A program made the position numbers and the translations under genes. Positions 8,898-18,739 of a stretch of DNA of 64,000 nt are shown here, in pieces. The notes below the pieces were generated by a model. That model had not been told where the DNA came from. It ran no database searches and worked only from the letters and a program-made list of their open reading frames with translations. Numbering within the stretch: position 1 is the stretch's first letter; each line of letters starts with the position of its first letter. The DNA comes from Clostridiaceae bacterium (GTDB taxonomy: Bacteria; Bacillota; Clostridia; DSM-8532). The stretch spans positions 30,477-94,476 of the forward strand of contig JAAXZX010000004.1 of NCBI GenBank assembly GCA_012719645.1, written 5' to 3'.

Positions 8898-9977
8898 TTG
8901 GCATTCAAAGTGTTTCAGTCCGTTATATCAAAAATTCGTGAAACCATTGGTAACGATTTTGGCATTACTGACGGAAACGGCACTGTCATCGCGAGCACCA
9001 TTGAAGAAGAAATCGGGATGATCCACGATCAATGCTCCGATTTTCTTACGTCCAACGCAATGTACATTGAAAAGCCCGGCCTGGTGATGAAAAAGATAGA
9101 GATCAACGGCCGGCTGGACTTTGTGTTGTACCTTGTGAGCGATCATCCGGACAGGAAGAAGTATGCCGAACTGATTGCAATAAGCCTTGAAAATGCCAAG
9201 CTCTACTATGATGAAAAGTATGACCGCAACAATTTCATGAAGAATATCCTGCTGGGCAATATCCTGCCCGGGGATATCACCATCAGGGCGAAAGAACTGA
9301 GGATCAAGACCGAGTCCAGGAGAATCGTCTACCTGATCCGGACCGAGAAAACCCGTGAACTGTACGCCTACAACATTATCCAAAGCCTTTTTCCAAACAA
9401 TACGAGAGACTATATCATACTTCTGGATGACCAGAACACGGTTCTTGTGAAAGAGCTCAAAGAGCGTGAGGAAAGCGATGAAATCCACAAGAAGGCGCGT
9501 ATTATCATCGATACCTTGAGCAGCGAGCTCATGATCAAGGCCAGTATCGGCATAGGAACCGTGGCCGACTCCCTCAAGGATGTGGCGAGGTCCTACAAGG
9601 ATGCCCAGACAGCCCTGAAGATCGGCCAGATTTTTGAGGCTGATAAGAATATTGTTGACTACAACAACCTGGGAATAGGCCGCCTGATCTATCAACTTCC
9701 TACTACGCTCTGCCGCCTGTTTCTCAATGAGGTCTTCAAGGAGGGAGTCCTGGAAACCATAGACTCCGAGACCATGATGACCATCCAGAAATTTTTTGAG
9801 AACAATCTAAATGTGAGTGAAACCTCGCGTCAGCTTTTCATACATAGGAATACCCTGGTCTATCGCCTTGACAAGATTCAGAAAATAACCGGGATGGATT
9901 TAAGAAATTTTGACGACGCTATCTATTTCAAGGTGGCCATGATGGTCAAGCGTTATCTTGACGAAGTATCCAAATAA
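8898..9977 (+). CDS. CdaR/PucR-family transcriptional regulator (sugar-diacid recognition domain plus C-terminal HTH)
   Basis: N-term NDFGITDGNGTVIAST; C-term FFENNLNVSETSRQLFIHRNTLVYRLDKIQKITGMDLRNFDDAIYFKVAMM. Confidence 0.88.
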   Translation: MAFKVFQSVISKIRETIGNDFGITDGNGTVIASTIEEEIGMIHDQCSDFLTSNAMYIEKPGLVMKKIEINGRLDFVLYLVSDHPDRKKYAELIAISLENAKLYYDEKYDRNNFMKNILLGNILPGDITIRAKELRIKTESRRIVYLIRTEKTRELYAYNIIQSLFPNNTRDYIILLDDQNTVLVKELKEREESDEIHKKARIIIDTLSSELMIKASIGIGTVADSLKDVARSYKDAQTALKIGQIFEADKNIVDYNNLGIGRLIYQLPTTLCRLFLNEVFKEGVLETIDSETMMTIQKFFENNLNVSETSRQLFIHRNTLVYRLDKIQKITGMDLRNFDDAIYFKVAMMVKRYLDEVSK

Positions 9978-10007
9978 AAAGCCATCCCAGACCGTGGGGG
10001 GATACTT

Positions 10008-10694
10008 TTGATAAAGTTTGTAGACACTACGAAGATTTACTCAAACGGTGCTGTTGGCGTTAAAAACATCACTTTGAGCATCGAAAAGGGAGAATTTGTT
10101 TTCGTTATAGGCGCCAGCGGCTCAGGCAAATCGACATTTCTGAAACTGATCATGCACGAAGAAACCCCGACCGAGGGGGAAGTGTATGTAAACGGATACA
10201 GCGTACATAATATGCCCAGGTCAGAGATTCCATATCTCAGGCGCAGCCTGGGCGTTGTCTTTCAGGATTTCCGCCTGCTTCCCAACAAAACAGCCTATGA
10301 GAATGTGGCTTTTGCCATGCAGATCGTCGAAGCCCTGCCCCGTGAGATCAGGAGGCAGGTTCCGCTGGCCCTTGGGCTTGTGGGCTTAAGCAAGAAAGCA
10401 AAGGCCTATCCAGGCCAACTGTCCGGTGGTGAGCAGCAAAGGGTCGTCCTGGCACGCGCCCTGGTCAACAACCCTGCCGTCCTTATTGCTGACGAGCCTA
10501 CCGGCAATCTCGATCCGAAAACATCCCTTGAAATCATGGACCTTTTGGACGAAATCAACCAGCGGGGCACAACGGTCATAGTCGCCACCCATGAAAAAAG
10601 CATCGTGGACGCCATGAAGAAACGTGTCATCATGTTGGACAGGGGCGAACTTGTAAGTGATGTGAAGAGAGGTCAGTATACAAATGAAGATTAG
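10008..10694 (+). CDS. ftsE: Cell division ATP-binding protein FtsE
   Basis: GASGSGKSTFLKLI, LSGGEQQRVVLARALVNNPAVLIADEPTGNLDP; followed by ftsX. Confidence 0.96.
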   Translation: MIKFVDTTKIYSNGAVGVKNITLSIEKGEFVFVIGASGSGKSTFLKLIMHEETPTEGEVYVNGYSVHNMPRSEIPYLRRSLGVVFQDFRLLPNKTAYENVAFAMQIVEALPREIRRQVPLALGLVGLSKKAKAYPGQLSGGEQQRVVLARALVNNPAVLIADEPTGNLDPKTSLEIMDLLDEINQRGTTVIVATHEKSIVDAMKKRVIMLDRGELVSDVKRGQYTNED

Positions 10695-11595
10695 AACGCT
10701 CAGACTGCTGACAAGAGAAGGCGCGGCAAATGTTTACAAGAATAAACTGATGTCCGCCGCATCCATGGTAACGATAACCACCACCCTTTTTATTCTTGGG
10801 CTGGTTCTTTTAATCATAGTCAACGTGATAACCAACCTGGAGGCAAAAAAACGCGATCTGCAGGTCAAGTTCTACCTGAGAGTTGAAACCACGCGGCTGG
10901 AGCAGGAAGAGGTGGCCATATTCATTGAAAACTGCAGGGCTACGGGCGTGGTTACCGCATACGAGTATGAATCCAGGGAGCAGGCTTATGAAAACGCGAA
11001 AAAAAACCTGCAGAACGAATCGCTTATGGAAGGGCTGACTCCTGATAACTTTTCAGAGGGGTATTTTGTTACCCTTGCCAACCCCAACGACAGCGACCAG
11101 TTTATCGCGAAACTGAAGCTTCTAAGCGGTGTCAACCCCAAATGGATAACCTACCCCAAGCAGGAACTTGAAAGAATTACCGGGATCGTCCGGGTTTTCA
11201 ACTATGCAGCCATATTCGTCCTTGTGGTACTTATGGTCATATCCATCCTCCTGATCTCCAATACCATCCGCCTTACGGTTTTCGCCAGGAGGAAGGAAAT
11301 AGAGATCATGAAGTATGTTGGGGCCAATGACTGGTTCATCCGCTTCCCGTTTATCATTGAAGGCATGATCATCGGGCTTTTGGGAGCGCTGCTTGCCTAC
11401 CTTCTGACATCCCAGGCCTATGGCTGGATCGTGGACGGTTTGAACAACCTGTTTTCCAGCATCATGATCACGAACCTGGAACTGATGAAGTTTGACCAGT
11501 TTGCGATCAGGATTTTGGTGGTAAATATTATATTCGGAATGACTATTGGAGTTATTGGAAGTTTTATGTCGGTGAAGAAGCACCTGGACGTATAA
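10684..11595 (+). CDS. ftsX: Permease-like cell division protein FtsX
   Basis: MKIRTLRLLTREGAANVYKNKLMSAASMVTITTTLFILGL...FARRKEIEIMKYVGANDWFIRFPFIIEGMIIGLLGA. Confidence 0.96.
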   Translation: MKIRTLRLLTREGAANVYKNKLMSAASMVTITTTLFILGLVLLIIVNVITNLEAKKRDLQVKFYLRVETTRLEQEEVAIFIENCRATGVVTAYEYESREQAYENAKKNLQNESLMEGLTPDNFSEGYFVTLANPNDSDQFIAKLKLLSGVNPKWITYPKQELERITGIVRVFNYAAIFVLVVLMVISILLISNTIRLTVFARRKEIEIMKYVGANDWFIRFPFIIEGMIIGLLGALLAYLLTSQAYGWIVDGLNNLFSSIMITNLELMKFDQFAIRILVVNIIFGMTIGVIGSFMSVKKHLDV

Positions 11596-11746
11596 AGCTG
11601 TCCCATTGTTCCCAGGATGCTTTTTATTCACCAAAATAGCATGAAAACATTGTCATACTGCCAGAAAAATGATATATTCAACTTGCAGGTTACGTAATTT
11701 GCACAATTGAAGTGCAATTTAAACCTTCAAGCGGAGGCGAGTACAT

Positions 11747-12892
11747 ATGACGAAAAGAATACTGGCTTTTGTCCTGGCAATTTGTCTTACAGCAGCATTT
11801 GGACTGACAGCCAGGGGGGCCAGCACTCTGGATGAAGCCAAAGCAGAACAGAAAAGGCTCCAGAATGAAAAGAAATCGCTTGAGCAGCAAAAAAAACAGG
11901 TATCCCAAAACCTGATCAACAACAAGCAGGTTCGTGACAGTATAATCGCCGATCTTGAAGCCAAGGGATACGAAAAGGCACAGATTGAGGAAAAGATCAG
12001 GGAAATCGAGAGTGCCATCCAGACCCTGGAGCAGGCCATCCGGGATGCACAGGCTGAATATGACCGGCAGCTGAAGCTGTTCCAGGACAGGTTCGTAGTG
12101 CTGTACATACGTTCCAGGATAGGCGCGGACGAAAGTGAACTCGCCCAGTGCAAAGATATTGAAGATTTCTTCCGTTGCCTGCATACCATGGAAGTTGTTT
12201 CGCAAGCTGACCAGGACCTGATGGACAGCATCATGAAAAAAAAGCAGGAAATAGAGGAACTCAAGGCACTCAAGGAGCAGGAGGAGCAGAACGCGCAGGA
12301 ACAGTTGGAAAGAAGCCTGCAAGAGCTCCATGAACTTGAGGTGTCCCGTTCCCAGGCAGAGGAAAGGATTAAGACCGACGAGCAGACGCTGGCAAGGATA
12401 GCAAAACAGGAAGACCAGCTTGAGAAGGAAGACAAGGAATTAGGGGAACTCATCAAGAAGCTGATGTCCACCGGGAAATATACCGGTGGCCCCATGCAGT
12501 GGCCTCTTCCCGGCTATACGAAGATATCCTCATACTTCGGGAACAGGCTGCACCCGATCCTTAAGGTGTACAGGTTCCACAGCGGAATTGATATAGGCGC
12601 TCCCCAGGGTACATATATCCATGCCGCTGCCAGCGGAAAGGTCATATGGTCAGGATGGCGCAGCGGTGGTGGCGGGAATACCATAATCATTGACCACGGC
12701 GGTGGAATAGCCACCCTGTATCTTCACATCATGCAAGGCGGCCTCCTGGTTAAGGAAGGCCAGGTGGTGGCGGCAGGCGATGTCATCGCGAAAGTTGGAA
12801 GCACCGGATTGTCTACGGGACCCCACCTGCATTTTACGGTGAAAAAGAACGGGGAAAGCGTTGATCCGCTGCAGTACGTTTCACCCAAGTAA
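11747..12892 (+). CDS. Murein hydrolase activator EnvC-like / M23 peptidase with N-terminal coiled coil
   Basis: Signal peptide, long coiled coil, C-terminal M23: SYFGNRLHPILKVYRFHSGIDIGAPQGTYIHAAASGKVI...GPHLHFTVKKNGESVDPLQYV. Confidence 0.95.
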   Translation: MTKRILAFVLAICLTAAFGLTARGASTLDEAKAEQKRLQNEKKSLEQQKKQVSQNLINNKQVRDSIIADLEAKGYEKAQIEEKIREIESAIQTLEQAIRDAQAEYDRQLKLFQDRFVVLYIRSRIGADESELAQCKDIEDFFRCLHTMEVVSQADQDLMDSIMKKKQEIEELKALKEQEEQNAQEQLERSLQELHELEVSRSQAEERIKTDEQTLARIAKQEDQLEKEDKELGELIKKLMSTGKYTGGPMQWPLPGYTKISSYFGNRLHPILKVYRFHSGIDIGAPQGTYIHAAASGKVIWSGWRSGGGGNTIIIDHGGGIATLYLHIMQGGLLVKEGQVVAAGDVIAKVGSTGLSTGPHLHFTVKKNGESVDPLQYVSPK

Positions 12893-12914
12893 GCTCGGAA
12901 ACTTTGGAATTGAC

Positions 12915-12945
12915 TAAAGGATATCCGTTTGGGTATCCTTTTTAA
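12915..12945 (+). terminator. Intrinsic terminator
   Basis: aaaggata-tccgtttggg-tatccttttt. Confidence 0.85.
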
Positions 12946-13048
12946 TTGAATACATGAACGGTCCGAAGGCTTCATAGGATGTAGAATGGAGGCCCTTGCA
13001 GCCCCGAAAGGCAGGCGTCGGGACTTTGGATACGGAAAGGGATGCGGC

Positions 13049-14317
13049 ATGAAAGACAAATCATTGATTATAAAAATAACAGCAATCATTCTGATATGTT
13101 CGGCGCTGTCCTTTTTCGCCGGCTATTTTGTTTCTGTGGGGACGCTTGTTTCATGGGAGAACGTTCTGGCGCGCCCCATTTCAGGCTGGTTCAGGCAACA
13201 GTATGCCCTGTTCTTCGATGAGGACGAGGTTGATATAGAGAATATCGAGGCATTCAACCGGGTAAAGGATCTGCTTATGAGCAGGTATTACAAGCCTGTT
13301 GACGTAAACGCCCTGCTGGAGAGGGCCATAAAAGGCCTGGCGGAAGGGGTGGACGATCCCTATACCGTTTATTATAACCCCGAGGAAATGAAGCAGTTCA
13401 TGGAAGAGTCTTCGGGCAATTACCAGGGCATAGGCGTCCTGGTCAGCATGGATGAGAATTACCTTCTGACCGTGTCCGAGGTTTTTCCGGATACGCCCGC
13501 AAAGGAAGTTGGCATCAAGAAGGGCGACAAGATCGTAAAGGTTGACGGGGAGGATGTAACCGCCATCAGGGACGCAGACATCATAGTCAAGAAAATAAAG
13601 GGCCCTCCCGGAACTGTGGTCAAAATCACGGTTTTCCGCGAGGATATAATGGATTATATAGACTTTGACATAACCAGGCAGACCATAAATGTTTCCTATA
13701 TCTCCAGCAGGATGCTGGATGACAAAATCGGATACATCCGCATCAAGCAGTTTGATAATGACATTTCCCAGGATTTCCGGAACCATATGAACAGCCTTTT
13801 GGCCCAGGGGATGAAGGGACTGGTTATCGACCTCAGGGACAATCCCGGGGGAGATTACCATGAGGTGGTAAAGATCTGCGACATGCTTCTTCCAAAAGGG
13901 CTGATCGTCTACGTGGAAGACAGGTTTGGCGGCAGGCGTGAAGAGGTTTCCGACAGCAACCATGTGGATATTCCAATGAGTGTCATTATTAACGGCTACA
14001 GCGCCAGCGCTTCCGAGATCATGTCCGGGGCGCTGAAGGACTACGGTAAGGCCGTCATCGTAGGGACCAAATCCTTTGGAAAGGGCCTGGTCCAGCAGAT
14101 TGACATGCGTTTCATCAATGGTGCAGGATTGAAATATACCATTGCCAGGTATTTTACCCCATCGGGCGTGAGCATCCAGGATGCGGGAGGGGTTGAGCCG
14201 GATATAGAGGTCGTGCTTGACGAGGAATTCAAAAACACATCCCTGGACGATATCCCCGCCGAGAAGGACAACCAGCTCCAGGCTGCCATTGCCGAGGTCA
14301 GGAAACAGATTCGCTGA
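13049..14317 (+). CDS. S41 family C-terminal processing peptidase (CtpA/B-like)
   Basis: PDZ (GIGVLVSMDENYLLTVSEVFPDTPAKEVGIKKGDKIVKVDG) and S41 core (VIINGYSASASEIMSGALKDYGKAVIVGTKSFGKGLVQ). Confidence 0.95.
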   Translation: MKDKSLIIKITAIILICSALSFFAGYFVSVGTLVSWENVLARPISGWFRQQYALFFDEDEVDIENIEAFNRVKDLLMSRYYKPVDVNALLERAIKGLAEGVDDPYTVYYNPEEMKQFMEESSGNYQGIGVLVSMDENYLLTVSEVFPDTPAKEVGIKKGDKIVKVDGEDVTAIRDADIIVKKIKGPPGTVVKITVFREDIMDYIDFDITRQTINVSYISSRMLDDKIGYIRIKQFDNDISQDFRNHMNSLLAQGMKGLVIDLRDNPGGDYHEVVKICDMLLPKGLIVYVEDRFGGRREEVSDSNHVDIPMSVIINGYSASASEIMSGALKDYGKAVIVGTKSFGKGLVQQIDMRFINGAGLKYTIARYFTPSGVSIQDAGGVEPDIEVVLDEEFKNTSLDDIPAEKDNQLQAAIAEVRKQIR

Positions 14318-14392
14318 TCCCTGCATATATTGGACGCCATGGCTGAATACCCTTGGTTATGGCAGGCCATAATATCCCATGGGGTGATTGGA

Positions 14393-14551
14393 ATGACGAA
14401 GAAGGATGAACAGCTCAAACTTGAAATAGCAAAGGAGCTGGGTTTATACGACAAGATCAGGGAACACGGATGGAAAAGCCTGAGCCCGAAAGAAACAGGC
14501 CGTATAGGGGGCATACTGTCCAGGAAAAAGAAATCGACACAGGCAGGGTGA
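14393..14551 (+). CDS. Alpha/beta-type small acid-soluble spore protein-like
   Basis: LKLEIAKELGLYDKIREHGWKSLSPKETGRIGGILSRKKK matches SASP alpha/beta pattern ELGL..KI...GW..L...E.GRIGG. Confidence 0.8.
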   Translation: MTKKDEQLKLEIAKELGLYDKIREHGWKSLSPKETGRIGGILSRKKKSTQAG

Positions 14552-14555
14552 TGGG

Positions 14556-15302
14556 ATGTACGAGGGTTTTGCCGAGGTCTACGACAGGCTGACGCGGGAT
14601 ATTGAGTACGGGAAATGGGCTGATTATCTGGAATCAGCCTTTCTTAAATTCGGGGATAAACCCCGGCTGGTACTGGAGCTGGCATGCGGCACTGGCAGCC
14701 TGGCCATCGAAATGGCCAAAAGGGGATACGACATGATCGGCCTGGATATATCCTGCGACATGCTGTCCATAGCAAAAGAGAAGTCCTTAAGTCGCGGGCT
14801 CGATATTCTTTTCATCAACCAGGACATGCGAAGCTTCGAGCTTTATGGCACGGTTGATGCAGTGATATGCATGCTTGACTCCATGAATTACATTACCGAT
14901 AGAACTGACCTGGAGCGTGTTTTCGGGCTGGTCCGCATGTATCTTAATCCGGGCGGACTCTTTATTTTCGATATCAACAGCGAGTACAAGCTGTCGGGTA
15001 TATTGGGGCAGAACACCTTTTACGAACTGGATGACGACATATCATGGATTTGGCACAATACATACGACCCGTCCCGCAGGCTGAGCACCTTTGAGCTTAC
15101 CTTCTTCCGGAAGACTGGTAATGGTTTGTACGCGCGGTTTGATGAAACGCATATTGAGCGTGCCTGGTCCGACGAAGAGATCGCTGATGCCCTTGAAAAG
15201 GCGAGTATGGAACTGCTCGGCAGGTTCGGGAACCTTAGCTTCAGTCCCCCTTCGCCGGAAGAAGAGAGGATCTTTTATATAGCCAGGAAAGAATCTCCAT
15301 AA
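14556..15302 (+). CDS. Class I SAM-dependent methyltransferase
   Basis: VLELACGTGSLAIEMAKRGYDMIGLDISCDML; FAEVYDRLTRDIEYGKWADYLE. Confidence 0.92.
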   Translation: MYEGFAEVYDRLTRDIEYGKWADYLESAFLKFGDKPRLVLELACGTGSLAIEMAKRGYDMIGLDISCDMLSIAKEKSLSRGLDILFINQDMRSFELYGTVDAVICMLDSMNYITDRTDLERVFGLVRMYLNPGGLFIFDINSEYKLSGILGQNTFYELDDDISWIWHNTYDPSRRLSTFELTFFRKTGNGLYARFDETHIERAWSDEEIADALEKASMELLGRFGNLSFSPPSPEEERIFYIARKESP

Positions 15303-15403
15303 AGCCAGGCATGATATGCTATAATATCCCTGAGGCTTTCAGCGGGTAAACCGCGGCATGTATCACTTCATATTTGCCAATGGCATGAGTGTTGGAGGAA
15401 ACA

Positions 15404-15841
15404 GTGTTGGGAAGACGACAAGCACGCGAACATGCGATGAAACTGCTATATCAGGTACAGATCCGCAAGGACGATCTTGACGGTCAAATACAGACATATA
15501 TGGAAGAAGAGGCGATCCTGGAATCGCCTGAGCGCGAATACATCGAGGATGTTGTCAAGGGCGCCGTAAACAGGCAGGATGAGATCGACGGCATTATCTC
15601 GCGCCATGCGAAGGGCTGGACCATTTCCAGGATGCCCAAGGTGGACCTGGCCATCATGAGGCTCTGCATATACGAAATGCGCTGGCGGAAGGACATCCCT
15701 GTAAACGTATCGATAAACGAGGCTGTGGAATTGGCTAAGAAATACAGCGGAGAACAGTCCAAAACCTTTGTGAATGGCGTTTTGGGAAAGGTTTGGAGTG
15801 AGTTCTCCCAGGAAACCGGGGAACCCAATGAACACGAATAG
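15404..15841 (+). CDS. nusB: Transcription antitermination factor NusB
   Basis: GRRQAREHAMKLLYQ...LAIMRLCIYEMRWRKDIPVNVSINEAVELAKKYSGEQSKTFVNGVLG; RBS ggagg; start GTG 15404 or TTG 15407. Confidence 0.96.
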   Translation: MLGRRQAREHAMKLLYQVQIRKDDLDGQIQTYMEEEAILESPEREYIEDVVKGAVNRQDEIDGIISRHAKGWTISRMPKVDLAIMRLCIYEMRWRKDIPVNVSINEAVELAKKYSGEQSKTFVNGVLGKVWSEFSQETGEPNEHE

Positions 15842-17054
15842 CCTTACGGTAAGGGAGCTTACAGCATATATCAAGCAGATGATCGACAGCGACATGCTGC
15901 TTTCAAACTTATGTGTCACAGGTGAGATTTCCAATTTCAAGCTTCACAGTTCCGGCCACATGTATTTTTCCCTGAAGGATCAGGACGCAGTAATCAGATG
16001 CGTAATGTTCCGGACCTACAACGCCCGCATGAAGTTCATGCCAGAGGAGGGCATGAAGGTCATAGTCAGGGGATATGTTTCGGTGTACGCCCCCGGCGGC
16101 ACCTATCAGCTATATGCGGAGGACATGCAGCCCGATGGGACGGGGAGCCTGTACCTGGCTTTTGAGCAACTGAAACAGAAGCTTGAGGCACTGGGGTGGT
16201 TCGCCCAGGAGCGAAAGAAGCCCATTCCCCGGCTGCCCCGTGCCATAGGCATTGTCACCTCGCCCACAGGGGCAGTTATCCGCGACATGCTGAATATCCT
16301 GCAGAGAAGGTACCCAAACATCCGGGTCATCATCTATCCTTCGGCCGTCCAGGGGCCGGAAGCACCGGTGCAGCTTATCAGGGGGATCAGGTATTTCAAT
16401 GAAGCGCAGAATGTGGATGTCATCATAATTGGAAGGGGCGGCGGATCAATCGAGGATCTCTGGCCCTTCAACGATGAGGGGCTCGCCCGGGCGATCCATG
16501 AATCAGGCATACCGGTCATCTCTGCCGTAGGTCATGAAACCGATTTTTCCATATCCGATTTCGTAGCAGACCTGAGGGCTCCAACCCCTTCCGCGGCAGC
16601 CGAGCTGGTGATCCCGGAAAAGGCGCTTTTAAAGGAGCGGCTCGCGATATATGAGAAGAACCTGGTCAGCAGCCTGTTGATGAAGCTGAAGAGGGAGAGG
16701 GAAAGGATAGCCGGCCTGTCATCCGCAAGGAGCATTGCCCGGCCTTTCGAGAGGATTTACACATTGAGGCAGCAACTGGATGGCAAACACCGGGAACTGA
16801 TTCTGATAGGCAGGTCGAAGCTTGAAAGGCGCCGGTCTGCCCTGGGCAGCCTTGCCGGAAGGCTTGACGCCTTAAGCCCGCTTACGGTACTGTCACGGGG
16901 ATATGCCATCGTCCAGAAGGCGGATGGCAGCGTTGTAAAATCCATCCAGACCATGAAACCGGGGGAAAGGATAACGGTCAGGGTAGCCGACGGCCGGTTC
17001 AAGGCGCTGTTCGAGGAAGCGCTGGAGGCCTTTCCCGACAGGGTTGGGCAATGA
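15828..17054 (+). CDS. xseA: Exodeoxyribonuclease VII large subunit
   Basis: LTVRELTAYIKQMIDSDMLLSNLCVTGEISNFKLHSSGHMYFSLKD...GRGGGSIEDLWPFNDEGLARAIHESGIPVISAVGHETDFSISDFVADLRAPTPSAAAELV. Confidence 0.97.
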   Translation: MNTNSLTVRELTAYIKQMIDSDMLLSNLCVTGEISNFKLHSSGHMYFSLKDQDAVIRCVMFRTYNARMKFMPEEGMKVIVRGYVSVYAPGGTYQLYAEDMQPDGTGSLYLAFEQLKQKLEALGWFAQERKKPIPRLPRAIGIVTSPTGAVIRDMLNILQRRYPNIRVIIYPSAVQGPEAPVQLIRGIRYFNEAQNVDVIIIGRGGGSIEDLWPFNDEGLARAIHESGIPVISAVGHETDFSISDFVADLRAPTPSAAAELVIPEKALLKERLAIYEKNLVSSLLMKLKRERERIAGLSSARSIARPFERIYTLRQQLDGKHRELILIGRSKLERRRSALGSLAGRLDALSPLTVLSRGYAIVQKADGSVVKSIQTMKPGERITVRVADGRFKALFEEALEAFPDRVGQ

Positions 17055-17075
17055 GATGTGAATGGAGTGTGGGGT

Positions 17076-17330
17076 ATGACAGGGATGCAAGATAGCCAGG
17101 AAAACAGGAACCTTACCTATGAAGAGGCCGCAGGCGAACTGGAAAAAGCCATAGCCGTGCTAGAGAAAGGGGATCTTCCCCTGGAGGAATCCATACAGGT
17201 CTTTGAAAAGGCTATTGGGCTGGTTCGCCTGTGCAATATGAAGCTGGATGAGATTGAAAAGAAGATCACCATTCTGGTTGAGGGAAAGGACGGAGTCAGG
17301 GAAACCGATTTTGAGCCTGACGCGGGATGA
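17076..17330 (+). CDS. xseB: Exodeoxyribonuclease VII small subunit
   Basis: NLTYEEAAGELEKAIAVLEKGDLPLEESIQVFEKAIGLVRLCNMKLDEIEKKI. Confidence 0.95.
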   Translation: MTGMQDSQENRNLTYEEAAGELEKAIAVLEKGDLPLEESIQVFEKAIGLVRLCNMKLDEIEKKITILVEGKDGVRETDFEPDAG

Positions 17331-18217
17331 TGGAGTATATTCAGGAATACAACCGGTACAGGAACCTAATTGAGGAATGGATCGGAAATCGTATAACCGT
17401 CCCCGGCCTGCCTGAGAGAAACCTTTTCGAAGCAATGAGATACAGCCTCATGGCAGGAGGAAAAAGGCTGCGTCCCGTGCTGTCGCTGGCAGTCTGCGAC
17501 ATGCTTGGGGGCGACATGGAGGATGTCCTGCCCTTTGCCTGCGCCATTGAACTTATACATACTTATTCCCTGATCCATGATGATCTGCCGTGCATGGACA
17601 ACGATGACTTCAGGAGAGGGAAGCCCACCAATCACAAGGTTTTCGGCGAAGCAAAGGCCGTTCTCGCAGGCGACGCGCTCCTCAACACAGCCTGTGAGAT
17701 AATGCTGGACGAAGTGCTTGCCGACAGGGATGAACCCCATATAAAAGCTGCAGCGGCGCGCATAATCATGGAAGCCGCGGGAGCCTCGGGCATGGTTGCG
17801 GGGCAGGTAATCGACCTGGAGTCCGAGGATGTCCCTGTTTCCTACGAGGTCCTGTGCCGTATGCACAGTCTTAAGACAGGTGCGTTGATCCGTGCCGGCA
17901 TCCTTTCGGCGGCCAGGCTCTGCAAGGCTGATGAAAAGACCTGGGACGCCCTGGACCGCTATGGACGGCATATCGGGCTGGCCTTTCAGATTAAGGATGA
18001 CCTTCTGGATCTCGAGGGCGACGCGGCGGTAACCGGAAAGAGCACCGGCAGCGATGAAAAAAAACATAAATCAACCTTTGTGACCATTCTTGGGGCAAAG
18101 AAGGCGAAAGAACTGCTTGAAGAAACTGTCCGGGAGGCTGTCAGAGCCCTGGAGAACCTGAAGAATGCCGGTTTTTTAGCCAGGACTGCAGCCTATATCG
18201 CCGAAAGAGAGAAATAA
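17327..18217 (+). CDS. ispA: Polyprenyl synthetase / farnesyl diphosphate synthase
   Basis: GGKRLRPVLSLAV, HTYSLIHDDLPCMDNDDFRRGKPTNHKVFGEA, FQIKDDLLDLEGD motifs. Confidence 0.95.
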   Translation: MMEYIQEYNRYRNLIEEWIGNRITVPGLPERNLFEAMRYSLMAGGKRLRPVLSLAVCDMLGGDMEDVLPFACAIELIHTYSLIHDDLPCMDNDDFRRGKPTNHKVFGEAKAVLAGDALLNTACEIMLDEVLADRDEPHIKAAAARIIMEAAGASGMVAGQVIDLESEDVPVSYEVLCRMHSLKTGALIRAGILSAARLCKADEKTWDALDRYGRHIGLAFQIKDDLLDLEGDAAVTGKSTGSDEKKHKSTFVTILGAKKAKELLEETVREAVRALENLKNAGFLARTAAYIAEREK

Positions 18218-18266
18218 AGACCGCATGATGTTCTTGCATAATGGCGGCAGTTAGTTTTCAGGAGAG

Positions 18267-18710
18267 ATGCAAGTGACTTTTTTTGAGGAGATCATTAACA
18301 ATAAGGCCTTGACACTGCCTGTTCTGTCCTGGTTCCTGGCCCAGTTATACAAATTCCTGCATTGCCTGGTGGTCAACAGGAAAATTGATTTTATGAAGTT
18401 TGTAAGCTCGGGGGGAATGCCCAGTTCCCACAGCGCCATTTCGGTCTGCCTGGCCACCATCATGGGGATGCAGTATGGCTTCGGGTCGGGTATTTTTGCC
18501 CTTGCAGTCATATTTGCGCTGGTTGTCATGGCCGACGCGGCGGGGGTGAGAAGGGCTGCGGGCAAACAGGCCGCCCTGCTCAACAAGCTGGCCAACTCCA
18601 CCAGGGAGTTCCGGGCCGAAAAGGACCTGAAGGAGCTTATAGGGCATACGCCGGTGGAAGTGTTGGCGGGGGCCGCATTGGGCATCCTGGTTGCGATAGC
18701 CTTTGCATAA
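18267..18710 (+). CDS. Divergent PAP2 family protein
   Basis: SSGGMPSSHSAISVCLATIMGMQYGFGSGIFALAVIFALVVMADAAGVRRAAGKQA; VLAGAALGILVAI. Confidence 0.92.
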   Translation: MQVTFFEEIINNKALTLPVLSWFLAQLYKFLHCLVVNRKIDFMKFVSSGGMPSSHSAISVCLATIMGMQYGFGSGIFALAVIFALVVMADAAGVRRAAGKQAALLNKLANSTREFRAEKDLKELIGHTPVEVLAGAALGILVAIAFA

Positions 18711-18731
18711 CACCCCGGTTTGATGTATAAT
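18703..18731 (+). promoter_or_regulatory. Predicted sigma-A promoter for the OLE RNA
   Basis: TTGCAT - 17 nt - TATAAT, placing the expected start at about 18738-18740, just before the closing stem. Confidence 0.8.
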
Positions 18732-18739
18732 AATCATCA

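Noticed and set aside
13181-14326. 381-aa minus-strand ORF
   Set aside because: Antisense shadow of the S41 peptidase gene
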